Below, in pieces: positions 7,897-15,970 of a stretch of DNA of 64,000 nt. Below the pieces are notes generated by a model, which did not search any database, had not been told where the DNA came from, and worked only from the letters and a program-made list of their open reading frames with translations. Positions within the stretch are counted from its first letter, which is position 1. Each line of letters opens with the position of its first letter. Source of the stretch: Dehalococcoidia bacterium (lineage in GTDB: Bacteria > Chloroflexota > Dehalococcoidia > Lucifugimonadales > UBA1123); the NCBI GenBank assembly GCA_021295915.1, contig JAGWBK010000002.1:1-64000 (forward strand), written 5' to 3'. The translations under genes and the position numbers were made by a program.

Positions 7897-9230
7897 TGGC
7901 CGCACACAGCAACGGTGCATCGCCAAGAACCGGTCCGAGCGGCACTCAGGTGTCACGCGTTCAGAGGTTTCTGCGCCTACTGCACCCAGGAGTTGGACTG
8001 AAGCGTTGGGCCCTGATCGGCGCGATCGGCGTTGCTTTCTGCTCAATAGGGCTGGCGTATCTGATCCGAAAATTCTTCTCGGTTGGCTTTCCTGATTTTC
8101 TTCCCTGGTACTTTGAGGGCTTCTTCCTGTTGGCTATCGGAGGCGGGGCGATACTGCTCTCCATGTACGGATTCTATCGGGCTCTCAGCCCGCTCTTCAT
8201 GCGTTCCAAGTCGATAGACGTGGTGGCAGACACCGTGTACAATAGGTGGTCCAGGGGGCGAGGACCCAAGGTGGTCGCCATCGGCGGCGGTACCGGTCAA
8301 TCCGTGTTGCTGCGTGGACTCAGACTTCACACCGACAACCTCACAGCCATAATCACTGTCGCGGACGACGGCGGCAGCTCGGGCATTCTCCGGCGCGAAC
8401 TTGGTGTGCTCCCTCCCGGGGACTTCCGCAACTGCCTGGTGGCCCTGTCTGAAGACGAGTCGTTGCTGGCGGACCTGTTCCAATACCGCTTCGGCGAGGG
8501 CAGCGGCCTCAAGGGTCACAGCTTTGGAAACCTCTTCATAGTCGCGATGACCAATGTCACGGATAGCTTCGATCAGGCCCTGGTTGAGTCCAGCCGCGTA
8601 CTCGCGGTACGGGGAGGCGTTCTGCCCTCGACGTCTGCCGACCTTCGACTGTCCGCACGCTTCAGCGACGGGATGGTCGTGCGGGGAGAGTCCAGCATCA
8701 CCGACCATGGCGGGGACATTGAGAGGCTGATGATTGAACCAGCCTCGGCTCCTGCTCACCCGTTGGCAGTCCAGTCCATCGAAGAGGCGGACATAGTAGT
8801 GATCGGCCCTGGCAGCCTCTACACCAGCATCCTGCCTAATATCCTGGTCGGCGGGATATCGGACGCACTGGCCAGGACGAACGCAACTGTGGTCTACGTC
8901 TGCAACGTCGCAACGCAGGTGGGAGAGACTGATTCCTACTCTGTACGCGACCACGTGGAGGCGTTGCACAAGCATACATTCGTCGACATCGCAGACTACG
9001 TTCTGGCCAACAGCGACCCGCTCCCGCTGGACGAGCGATTCGCCGGGCAACCCGTCTTCCACGACGGCCAATCGATACCACATGCCCAGGTCGTTCTGAC
9101 TGATATGGCGGATCCCACCCACCCCGTCAGGCACGATGCCGATAAGCTCGCCTCAGCAGTAATGGAAGTCCATGCTTCAACCAATGGCAGACGACGCGGC
9201 GCCGTTGAATTGCAGTCCAGTTCTGTGTAA
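7896..9230 (+). CDS. yvcK: Gluconeogenesis factor YvcK/CofD-like protein with N-terminal membrane segments
   Basis: From about residue 125 the protein is a YvcK/CofD-like domain. It has VVAIGGGTGQSVLLRGL, TVADDGGSSGILRRELG, PPGDFRNCLVALS, and GHSFGNLFIVAMT. YvcK proteins bind UDP-sugars and affect cell shape and carbon metabolism; they are not proven F420 enzymes. Two hydrophobic segments (about residues 38-58 and 70-95) precede the domain, so this is a membrane-tethered version. The ATG overlaps the gatB TGA by one base, which supports this start. Confidence 0.87.
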   Translation: MAAHSNGASPRTGPSGTQVSRVQRFLRLLHPGVGLKRWALIGAIGVAFCSIGLAYLIRKFFSVGFPDFLPWYFEGFFLLAIGGGAILLSMYGFYRALSPLFMRSKSIDVVADTVYNRWSRGRGPKVVAIGGGTGQSVLLRGLRLHTDNLTAIITVADDGGSSGILRRELGVLPPGDFRNCLVALSEDESLLADLFQYRFGEGSGLKGHSFGNLFIVAMTNVTDSFDQALVESSRVLAVRGGVLPSTSADLRLSARFSDGMVVRGESSITDHGGDIERLMIEPASAPAHPLAVQSIEEADIVVIGPGSLYTSILPNILVGGISDALARTNATVVYVCNVATQVGETDSYSVRDHVEALHKHTFVDIADYVLANSDPLPLDERFAGQPVFHDGQSIPHAQVVLTDMADPTHPVRHDADKLASAVMEVHASTNGRRRGAVELQSSSV

Positions 9231-9265
9231 AGCTACTTGCACCTGAACTTCGGGGTCAGCTACAA

Positions 9266-9478
9266 ATGACAGTTCTCAACATCATTCAGATACTTGTCTC
9301 AATTCTCCTGGTGATTATCATACTGATCCAGGTGAAAGGGCAGGGCACAGGTCTGTTTGGGGCTGCGGACAACTCGTTCAGAACGCGCCGCGGTCTGGAG
9401 TTGCAGCTCTTCAGGTTCACGATTGCACTGGTAGTCGTCTTCCTTGGACTGTCGATAGCAAGCGCACGTTTCTTCTAG
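9266..9478 (+). CDS. secG: Preprotein translocase subunit SecG
   Basis: The 70-residue protein has the SecG plan: two transmembrane helices (about residues 5-23 and 47-66) joined by a cytoplasmic loop with the conserved LIQVKGQGTGLFG motif. It is an accessory subunit of the SecYEG channel. It follows the YvcK-like gene by 35 bp and precedes the SAM-hydrolase family gene by 10 bp, so the three are probably cotranscribed. Confidence 0.9.
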   Translation: MTVLNIIQILVSILLVIIILIQVKGQGTGLFGAADNSFRTRRGLELQLFRFTIALVVVFLGLSIASARFF

Positions 9479-9488
9479 TCGACCGGCT

Positions 9489-10346
9489 GTGGACCGACCG
9501 GAAATCACCCTCACAACCGACTTCGGCACTCGTGACTCATACGTCGGTGCGATGAAGGGTGTGATCCTGAGTCACTGTCCTCAGGCAAACATCGTCGACA
9601 TCTCCCACGAAGTCGAGCCACAGAGCATCTCCGAAGGCGCATACGTCCTGGCGACTGGCGCAAAGTACTTCCCTTCAGAAACGATTCATATCGCCGTGGT
9701 CGATCCCGGAGTCGGCTCCAACCGTAGACCGATTGCCGTGCAGACGCCGATCGGCACCTTTGTGGCCCCGGACAACGGAATTCTCTCCCTCGCGATTGCC
9801 GAGTCCGTGCAAATTCCTGCAGTTAGTCAGGAAACCAGCGTTGAGGGCAATGACAACCCGTTGACCTTAACGCAGTCCGGTCTGTCCGAAGAGTGCAGGG
9901 GAGCCGTGCTCGACGATTCATCGCTCTGGCTGCCCAATGTCAGCCGGACGTTTCACGGACGCGATGTCTTCGCTCCCGTGGCCGCTCACATCGCGAATGG
10001 AGTCCCGATCTCGGACCTTGGCTCGCCCCTTGAGACAGTTGGAGTCATAACATCCCTGCTTTCGGACGGGACTGGCATGAGCAGTGGCACAATAGTACAT
10101 ATCGATCGGTACGGGAATCTGATAACCAACATCCCCGAAGATGCCGTATCCAAAGCGACAGCGTTCGAAGTCGCTGGACACCGGGTCACCGGACTCAGCC
10201 GTTCCTACTCCGAGTCCGTTGGACAGATCATGGCGATCATAGGAAGCCAGGGGACTGTAGAAATCGCCCTGGGCAACGGCAACGCGGCAGAGGCGCTGAA
10301 AGCATCCGTTGGTGACAGTGTCACGATATTGGCCGCAGGACCCTGA
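9489..10346 (+). CDS. SAM hydroxide adenosyltransferase (DUF62 / fluorinase-chlorinase superfamily)
   Basis: The 285-residue protein (GTG start) matches the family that cleaves S-adenosylmethionine with water to adenosine and methionine, homologous to fluorinase and chlorinase. Visible motifs are LTTDFGTRDSYVGAMKGVI, the DISHEVEP block, HIAVVDPGVGSNRRPI, VAPDNGILS, and the C-terminal domain starting near HIDRYGNLITNIP. The Asp-Arg-His set typical of hydroxide transferases is plausible: Asp in TDFGT, Arg in SNRRPI, His in FHGRDVFAPVAAHIA. The extended variable insert at about residues 115-150 is unusual in composition. Physiological role is unclear. Confidence 0.85.
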   Translation: MDRPEITLTTDFGTRDSYVGAMKGVILSHCPQANIVDISHEVEPQSISEGAYVLATGAKYFPSETIHIAVVDPGVGSNRRPIAVQTPIGTFVAPDNGILSLAIAESVQIPAVSQETSVEGNDNPLTLTQSGLSEECRGAVLDDSSLWLPNVSRTFHGRDVFAPVAAHIANGVPISDLGSPLETVGVITSLLSDGTGMSSGTIVHIDRYGNLITNIPEDAVSKATAFEVAGHRVTGLSRSYSESVGQIMAIIGSQGTVEIALGNGNAAEALKASVGDSVTILAAGP

Positions 10347-10385
10347 TCTGACCCAGTGACCGACTTGGTCTAACGTTTCGCCAGA

Positions 10386-10967
10386 CTACGTTCCGACACG
10401 CTGCGAGATCAGATCGTTCCGATACTTCACCGCGGTTGGATGGACCATCTGACCATCTTCGACCAAGCGCTCGATCGTCTTGTCCAGGTAGTGGAGAATC
10501 GCAGCATCCAGATCAGTTCGGGCCGTCTCCTCCACGCGCCTTAGGAAGGAAGCCCTCTCTACCTTCCACGGGTCCAGCTTGTCTGCCAGGAACACCACCT
10601 TGGCGATGTCACCCATGCCAGGGTGGCCCGTTGTGTGAAACCGCACAGACTCAAGGACTGCTCCAGAGCTGTTATCATCGTCCTCGCATAGCAACGCAGC
10701 AGCCACCGGGCCGTGTAACAACAGTGGCTGGTGTCTCTCGACGAAGTCTATTTCCAGTCCCAGCCGTTCCGACTCGCGCAGAAGGACACGTCTCGTTACA
10801 GCCCTCGCGAGGTCGTGGGCGGCGATGCCAGTGTCTACCTGACGCACATCGATTCCGTGACGAATCGCAAGTTGCTGCCCAACTTCCCGGGAACGCTCCA
10901 CATGGTCACGCAGCCCGGTAGGTAGTTCGATCAGTCGGGATTCTATCGCGTCTGGTAGATCGCCCAA
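10386..10967 (-). CDS. HD-domain phosphohydrolase, YqeK-like
   Basis: The 193-residue protein has the HD pattern of YqeK-type diadenosine tetraphosphate hydrolases: RDHVERSREVGQQLA, AAHDLARA with the metal-binding HD pair, HGPVAAALL, and VRFHTTGHPGMGDIAKVVFLADKLDP with the late His and Asp ligands. It would hydrolyse Ap4A symmetrically to ADP. In many bacteria yqeK sits beside nadD and rsfS; here it lies 6 bp downstream of a HIT-family gene, another dinucleotide-hydrolase family. The substrate assignment rests on family resemblance. Confidence 0.8.
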   Translation of the reverse strand: MGDLPDAIESRLIELPTGLRDHVERSREVGQQLAIRHGIDVRQVDTGIAAHDLARAVTRRVLLRESERLGLEIDFVERHQPLLLHGPVAAALLCEDDDNSSGAVLESVRFHTTGHPGMGDIAKVVFLADKLDPWKVERASFLRRVEETARTDLDAAILHYLDKTIERLVEDGQMVHPTAVKYRNDLISQRVGT

Positions 10968-10973
10968 TCGTCG

Positions 10974-11318
10974 CTACCCCATCGCACCCAGACGGCGTCC
11001 GCCAATAACGTGAAGGTGCAGATGAGGGACTTCCTGCCCAGAGTCGTCCCTCTGGTTGACGATAAGCCTGTAACCACTGTCGGCAATACCCTCGGTGGCC
11101 GCTACCGAACTCGCCGCGCTGAACATTGCGCCAATGGTCCCGTGAAACTCTGGCTGAAGCCCGGACAGGTAGGTGAAGTGCTCCACCGGGATCACCAGGA
11201 GATGGACCGGAGCCACCGGGTTGATGTCCTTGATCACGAAGCAGTGGTCGTCGCGGTGGAGGACCTCGCTCGGTATCTCTCCATCCCGTATCTTGCAGAA
11301 GACGCAGAACTCGTCCAT
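10974..11318 (-). CDS. HIT family protein (histidine-triad nucleotide hydrolase/transferase)
   Basis: The 114-residue protein has CVFCKIRDGEIPSEVLH at the start and the triad HLHLHVIGG near the C-terminus, typical of HinT-like purine nucleoside phosphoramidases. The N-terminal Cys-x-x-Cys occurs in many HIT proteins and may bind zinc with a downstream histidine pair. An AGGATT Shine-Dalgarno precedes the ATG. It belongs to a minus-strand set running from a dienelactone-hydrolase-like gene to the YqeK-like gene. Confidence 0.92.
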   Translation of the reverse strand: MDEFCVFCKIRDGEIPSEVLHRDDHCFVIKDINPVAPVHLLVIPVEHFTYLSGLQPEFHGTIGAMFSAASSVAATEGIADSGYRLIVNQRDDSGQEVPHLHLHVIGGRRLGAMG

Positions 11319-11334
11319 GTCTAATCCTGCGCTG

Positions 11335-11724
11335 CTACACGCCTACAACGGCCAGTGCTTCGATCTCGATCAGGTAGCTTGGACTCACTAGCCCCTTGAT
11401 GAAGACCGTACTGGACGCTGGTCCCGGGTCTCCATCGAAGAATTCAAGCCTGGCCTTCGCGTATCCTGCGTAGTCCTCAGCATTGATCAGGAACGCCGTG
11501 ATCTTTGTTATGTCCGCACGTGTCCCGCCGGCAGCATTGAGCGCGGCTTCGACGTTGCTCAGACACTGTACCGCCTGGGCATATGCGTTACCTTCTCCGA
11601 CGATACTGCCCCCGGCGTCCACAGAGACCTGACCTGACACGAAGATAAGATCGCCCGCTCTGGTGGCCGGCGAGAAGCCTGACGGCTTGTTGTCGGGGTT
11701 AGGAAAGTACGATCGTCTCGGCAT
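11335..11724 (-). CDS. RidA family (YjgF/YER057c/UK114) protein
   Basis: The 129-residue protein belongs to the RidA superfamily: GFSPATRAGDLIFVSGQVSVD, QCLSNVEAALNAAG, ITKITAFLIN, and a C-terminal PSYLIEIEALAVV. RidA proteins hydrolyse reactive enamine/imine intermediates. The arginine that binds the substrate carboxylate in true RidA (normally in a P-x-R-S/A-x block) is not obvious, because the local sequence is PASSTVFIKGLVSPSYLIEIEA. The protein is therefore probably a subfamily with another substrate. AGAGG precedes the ATG. Confidence 0.85.
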   Translation of the reverse strand: MPRRSYFPNPDNKPSGFSPATRAGDLIFVSGQVSVDAGGSIVGEGNAYAQAVQCLSNVEAALNAAGGTRADITKITAFLINAEDYAGYAKARLEFFDGDPGPASSTVFIKGLVSPSYLIEIEALAVVGV

Positions 11725-11776
11725 GGCTGACCTCTAATCTGTTGTATGAGCGCGGTTCTGGGAGCACTTGGCTGGT

Positions 11777-12181
11777 CTATCCGCGGAGTTCGAGAAGCTC
11801 AATCCGCGTGTCGTCCGGGCCTGCGATGAACGCGATCTTCGGGCCGTTGGGTACATCGATTGGACCCTCTTTGAGCTCCGCACCCATTCCGGCCAGTCGC
11901 TCCAGCTCAGCGTCGAGATCGTCGATGGTAATCCCGATATGCTCGAGGCCCCAGTGAACGTCCGCGTTCCCATCGCCCATGGACTCACCGGTCCTTGCCC
12001 CCGAAATATTCACCGTCACCCCGTCCGGGGTTCTCGTGACTACAAACTGGTCCCCAGACGGACGAACAATGTCGCTGACGATCGTGAAGTCGAACGCCTC
12101 CGCGTACCACTCCGCCGTCTTCATGGGGTCCGGCGCCTTGAGGTGAACGTGATTGAATTCATAACCCATTTTGCAGTCCAT
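11777..12181 (-). CDS. VOC family (glyoxalase/dioxygenase-like) protein
   Basis: The 134-residue protein has the paired beta-alpha-beta-beta-beta modules of the vicinal-oxygen-chelate fold: NHVHLKAPDPMKTAEWYAEAF near the start, GLEHIGITIDDLDAELERL in the middle, and KIAFIAGPDDTRIELLEL at the end. Possible metal ligands are His in NHVHL, His in LEHIGI and Glu in RIELLEL. The strong AAGGAGG lies only 1 nt before the ATG at 12181 and 13 nt before a second in-frame ATG at 12169, so the start is not settled. Substrate unknown. Confidence 0.82.
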   Translation of the reverse strand: MDCKMGYEFNHVHLKAPDPMKTAEWYAEAFDFTIVSDIVRPSGDQFVVTRTPDGVTVNISGARTGESMGDGNADVHWGLEHIGITIDDLDAELERLAGMGAELKEGPIDVPNGPKIAFIAGPDDTRIELLELRG

Positions 12182-12242
12182 TCCTCCTTGATATTGCGTC
12201 TGCAGTCTATATCAAGGCTCTGCTCTCAGCCAACCGCCGACT

Positions 12243-13391
12243 TCACCGCAACTCGTCCATCACCATGTACATGTGCCTGTACAGCTTGAACAGTTCGCGC
12301 AAGTACTCTGCCGGTCCGACCGGCTTGGTGGGATCGAGATGCTGAAACAGAGAGAACTCCGTGTGCCGTGCGTTCCCCCGCTCTTCAAGAGCATCCGCCA
12401 GGCGTCGCGATTCGGCGGCCGGGACGAGCCTGTCTTCTCGGTCATGCATGATTAGTACCCGGGCCTGCAGCTCGTCGACCGATGAACTGGGTGAAATCGC
12501 TGCCAGCGACTCGAGAGTCGATGCAGGTAGTCTTTCGACAAGTTGCCGGGCCTCTTCTGTGTCTACACCAGACAGCAGTCTGCTGGTAATCTGGGCCTCC
12601 TGTGATAGCCTGGATAGCTCAGCCTTGTCCACGAAGGTGTCCTTGCTCACGAACATGCCTTTGAGGAGAGCAATCTCAGCGGGGTTCTCCATCTCTTCTA
12701 TGAGCTGAGTTGTCACCACTCTCTTGCTGAGTGGGTCCGGAGTCCACGGTTCGACGCCCCCCTTGTAATACCTGCTGTTCGACAGCACGGCGGCAACCAG
12801 GTCCCTGGCGTCGTAGTATCCTGCAAAGAAGTTGACGAACTGAACATCATTCTGTATTCGCTCGTCGCTCGCAGCGACCGCCACCAGCGACGCTCCGACG
12901 CAAAAGCCGCCCACTCCTGCACGCTCGGGATCGACACGTTCGTGTTCAAGCAGGAACTCGAACCATCTCACCAGGTCATCGACTTCCTGTGCAGTGACCC
13001 GCTGGGACGTCATTCCCTCGGACCAGGGGATCAACACAACTGCTCCCGACCTTGCGAGTCCCTCTGCTAGACCAACCACACGCGGGTCGTTGCGTCCTGC
13101 AGGGTTAACTCCGAGGAACAGAAGGACTCCGCTGTGTACGCCGTCGCCAGCAGGTGCATATAGGTCAGCGCTGCCCCGTCCCGTGCTGATCTCATGGAAG
13201 ACTTCCTCCCTCGTGGGAGTACCCATCACCCACGGCTGAGGATTGACGGGAAGAGAGCCCACCACCTGGGGTATGAAGAGTGCTGTCCGCCATGCGACAC
13301 GTCCTTCGGGTGTGACCGCGAACCATAGCACTACGATGGCTACGACCACTCCGAACCCTATCGCTAGACGTTTGCCCACTCTACGTACCAT
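12243..13391 (-). CDS. Membrane-anchored dienelactone hydrolase-like alpha/beta hydrolase
   Basis: The 382-residue protein starts with one transmembrane helix (about residues 9-27), then an alpha/beta-hydrolase domain. The nucleophile elbow reads GFCVGAS, with Cys instead of Ser as in dienelactone hydrolases. A late VLIMHDREDRLVP supplies the acid and FSLFQHLDP the histidine. A helical insertion of roughly 90 residues (about 195-285) separates elbow and acid. The domain probably faces outside the membrane. The substrate cannot be told from sequence. Just downstream is the VOC gene, and GAGG precedes the ATG. Confidence 0.75.
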   Translation of the reverse strand: MVRRVGKRLAIGFGVVVAIVVLWFAVTPEGRVAWRTALFIPQVVGSLPVNPQPWVMGTPTREEVFHEISTGRGSADLYAPAGDGVHSGVLLFLGVNPAGRNDPRVVGLAEGLARSGAVVLIPWSEGMTSQRVTAQEVDDLVRWFEFLLEHERVDPERAGVGGFCVGASLVAVAASDERIQNDVQFVNFFAGYYDARDLVAAVLSNSRYYKGGVEPWTPDPLSKRVVTTQLIEEMENPAEIALLKGMFVSKDTFVDKAELSRLSQEAQITSRLLSGVDTEEARQLVERLPASTLESLAAISPSSSVDELQARVLIMHDREDRLVPAAESRRLADALEERGNARHTEFSLFQHLDPTKPVGPAEYLRELFKLYRHMYMVMDELR

Positions 13392-13694
13392 TGGGCCAAA
13401 TCCTCCGTCAGTTCTGGCACTTTCTGCTGCTTCTCTTCTGGGCTCTGCTAAACCGCTGCAGTAGGCTAACTACGTGGAAGAACGAACTGTTTTGAGAACG
13501 TTTCCTGCTTTGACACTATCTTTACCCAATGCTATTCTGAGATTGGTCAATGCTCCGGCATCATTCGGTAGGACAAGCTGCGTCCCGGCGGTTCATCTGG
13601 ATTCGATTCCTGGTCGTAGATCATTCCAAAGGGCATGGATTGCTTGGTCCTACGAGGTGGTGGACCGCAGAAGAAACTGGACGGGTGCTGAAGC
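13392..13694. other. Divergent intergenic region before the yacL-ispDF-cysS cluster
   Basis: This 303-bp gap between divergent genes holds no supportable coding region; short open frames here have no recognisable content. It contains one good plus-strand promoter (13510-13538, listed separately), giving a leader of about 150 nt before the first gene. No riboswitch pattern is recognised in that leader. Confidence 0.5.
13510..13538 (+). promoter_or_regulatory. Sigma-70-type promoter for yacL-ispD-ispF-cysS
   Basis: TTGACA at 13510-13515 and TATTCT at 13533-13538 are separated by exactly 17 bp. It sits in the divergent gap with no coding overlap, about 155 bp upstream of the PIN/TRAM gene, and is likely the main promoter of the four-gene run. 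Confidence 0.6.
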
Positions 13695-14756
13695 ATGGTC
13701 GCGGATATTCTATCCCGCATTGCAGGAGGCGCCATCCTAGCGGTAGTCGGATGGGGTCTCGGTAACTTCATAGCAGATGTGTGGGGCCCGGAACAATTCA
13801 TTTTCTGGGTCTTTGGATTGACCATTGCCGGCGTCGTTATCGGACTCGTGGCCACGCCGTTTGCGACCGTTGGCCTCTCCCGCAGCATCGCCAATCAGAC
13901 TCGCTCCGTACCCACGTCCCGGCTGCTTTCCGCCATCGTCGGAATGGTCATTGGGCTCTTGATTGCCCTTCTTGTTTCTATTCCTCTGTTCAGGATTCCT
14001 GGCTGGCTGGGACTGATTCTCCCGGTAGCGATCAGCCTGTTCCTGGCATATCTCGGCGCGACGCTTCTGTTTGCCCCGTCGAGAGACATCTTTCACAGGT
14101 TCTTGCCGGATAATCGAGCTTTCCATACACTCAATGGAGTAGCGTCGTCCTCCAGCAACGGTCATTCTGGCCCCGTATTGCTTGATACAAGTGCCATTAT
14201 AGACGGACGAATAGCCGCCATTTCCAAGACTGGGTTCCTCCAGGGCACCCTGATCGTTCCTCGGTTCATCCTCAACGAACTGAGGCATGTTGCGGACTCC
14301 AAAGACTCGATGAAACGGGCGCGTGGACGCCGGGGTCTGGAGTTGCTTCGCGAGATAAGGGAGGAGGGCCAGGTACGGACGGAAATCCTTGAGATCGACT
14401 ATCCGGACGCACGCGAGGTCGATGCTAAGCTCGTCGGCCTTGCAAAGGAAATCGGCGCCTCGATCCTGACTACCGATTTCAATCTGAACCGCGTCGCCCA
14501 GATCGACGGAATAGCCGTCCTCAATGTTAACGAGCTTGCGAGTTCCCTGCGTCCTGTTGTGATCCCGGGTGAGAGTCTCAGGCTAAAGATACTGCACGAG
14601 GGCAAGGAGCCCGGACAGGGCGTCGGCTTCCTGGAAGACGGGACTATGGTCGTTGTTGACTCCGGTGTGCGGTACATCGACTCAGAGCTCGACGTAACCG
14701 TAGCGCGAGTCCTCCAGACTGCCGCCGGCTGCATGATCTTCGCCAGCCCATCGTAG
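13695..14756 (+). CDS. PIN/TRAM domain protein (YacL-like membrane ribonuclease candidate)
   Basis: The 353-residue protein has about four N-terminal transmembrane segments (roughly residues 5-25, 35-55, 75-95, 103-122). A PIN nuclease domain follows: VLLDTSAIIDGRI, FILNELRHVAD, and LTTDFNLNRVAQI, which together supply the acidic metal ligands. A C-terminal TRAM-type RNA-binding domain begins near LRLKILHEGKEPGQGVGFLEDGTMVVV. In Bacillus the homologue YacL sits just before ispD and ispF, as here, which supports the assignment. The activity has not been shown from this sequence. Confidence 0.88.
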   Translation: MVADILSRIAGGAILAVVGWGLGNFIADVWGPEQFIFWVFGLTIAGVVIGLVATPFATVGLSRSIANQTRSVPTSRLLSAIVGMVIGLLIALLVSIPLFRIPGWLGLILPVAISLFLAYLGATLLFAPSRDIFHRFLPDNRAFHTLNGVASSSSNGHSGPVLLDTSAIIDGRIAAISKTGFLQGTLIVPRFILNELRHVADSKDSMKRARGRRGLELLREIREEGQVRTEILEIDYPDAREVDAKLVGLAKEIGASILTTDFNLNRVAQIDGIAVLNVNELASSLRPVVIPGESLRLKILHEGKEPGQGVGFLEDGTMVVVDSGVRYIDSELDVTVARVLQTAAGCMIFASPS

Positions 14757-14768
14757 GTCACGAATCGT

Positions 14769-15494
14769 TTGCCATCCTCCAGCAGTGAAAATGTGACCGG
14801 TCTGCGTCCTTCTGTCGGAGTTGCGGTCGTTGCCGGAGGGTCCAGCCGCCGAATGGACGGCCGGGACAAGCTCTTCATTCCCATCCTCGGCAAACCGCTA
14901 CTGTTGTACTGCCTGGAAGCCTTCGAGCGCTCGCGCCACGTTGGCAGCATCGCGGTTGCGACAGCTTCCGAGAGCGTCACTCGTGTCAGGGAAATCGCGC
15001 TCGAACATGGCATCTCCAAGCTGGTTGCCGTAGTTCACGGCGGTGCAAGGCGGCAGGACTCGGTTTCCAATGCCCTAACCGCCCTTGGGCAAGTAGACAT
15101 CGTTATCGTCCATGATGGCGCGCGTCCCTTTGTGGATGACGAAATCATAGCGCGTGCCGTCGATGAGGCTCATTCCTGTGGAGCTGCATCTGCCGCCGTT
15201 CCCGTCAAGGACACGATCAAGGTCGCGACACCGGAGATGACCGTCGCTTCGACCCCGGACAGGGACACCCTTTGGGCAGCGCAGACTCCACAGTCATTTA
15301 GTCTTGATCTGCTCAAAGAGGCGCACTCGCGGATAAAGCACGACGTGACCGACGATGCTGCGATGGTTGAGGCTCTCGGTAGGACCGTCAAGCTGTTCAT
15401 GGGATCACACGACAATATCAAGGTGACTACCCCAGAGGACATTACGGTGGCCGAGGCAATAGCTAGGGTCAGATTGGAGACATCGCCGCGGTGA
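14769..15494 (+). CDS. ispD: 2-C-methyl-D-erythritol 4-phosphate cytidylyltransferase
   Basis: IspD transfers CMP to MEP in the non-mevalonate isoprenoid pathway. The 241-residue protein has the nucleotide-binding start VAVVAGGSSRRMDGRDKLFIPI, the HDGARPFV motif, PVKDTIK, TPQSF, and the C-terminal NIKVTTPEDI. The frame opens with TTG at 14769, with about 15 residues before the fold begins. Its last bases overlap ispF. Order yacL-ispD-ispF-cysS is the same as in many Gram-positive and Chloroflexota genomes. Confidence 0.93.
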   Translation: MPSSSSENVTGLRPSVGVAVVAGGSSRRMDGRDKLFIPILGKPLLLYCLEAFERSRHVGSIAVATASESVTRVREIALEHGISKLVAVVHGGARRQDSVSNALTALGQVDIVIVHDGARPFVDDEIIARAVDEAHSCGAASAAVPVKDTIKVATPEMTVASTPDRDTLWAAQTPQSFSLDLLKEAHSRIKHDVTDDAAMVEALGRTVKLFMGSHDNIKVTTPEDITVAEAIARVRLETSPR

Positions 15495-15970
15495 TGTACA
15501 GGACTGGTATCGGAGTAGATGTTCACCCACTCGTGCAGGGCAGGGAGCTTGTCCTCGGCGGTGTGGCCATTCCACACGACACAGGCCTGGACGGCCACAG
15601 CGACGGCGACGCCCTCGTCCACGCCGTAATCGACGCCTGCCTTGGCGCAACGAACCTGGGCGACATCGGAGCTCACTTTCCGTCTTCCGACCCAAAATAC
15701 CTCGGAGTGCGCAGCACCATTCTGTTGTCTGAGACAATGAGGTTGCTTCAGGCCGGAAGGTGGCGGCTCGAATATCTTGATGCTACAATTGTCGCCGAAC
15801 GACCCAAGCTCAGACCCTACATCGGCGACATGCGCGCCGCGCTAGCCGAGGCCATGCAGATCGAGTACGAGTTGATTAGCCTGAAAGCTACTACAACAGA
15901 TCATCTCGGATTCGTCGGCAGGGAAGAAGGGATCTGCTGCATCGTAGTCGTCACCATCTCGAAAGCATGA
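15494..15970 (+). CDS. ispF: 2-C-methyl-D-erythritol 2,4-cyclodiphosphate synthase
   Basis: IspF converts CDP-ME 2-phosphate to ME-cPP. The 158-residue protein has the zinc ligands in GVDVHPL (Asp and His) and, further on, HSDGDALVHAVIDACLGA, GDIGAHFPSSDP and the C-terminal KATTTDHLGFVGREEGI. The ATG at 15494 shares a base with the ispD TGA; a GTG one codon earlier is also possible. Its end overlaps cysS by 4 bp (ATGA). Confidence 0.95.
   Translation: MYRTGIGVDVHPLVQGRELVLGGVAIPHDTGLDGHSDGDALVHAVIDACLGATNLGDIGAHFPSSDPKYLGVRSTILLSETMRLLQAGRWRLEYLDATIVAERPKLRPYIGDMRAALAEAMQIEYELISLKATTTDHLGFVGREEGICCIVVVTISKA

Noticed and set aside
8043-9134. 363-residue minus-strand open frame
   Set aside because: It is the antisense shadow of the YvcK-like gene, whose motifs are clear.
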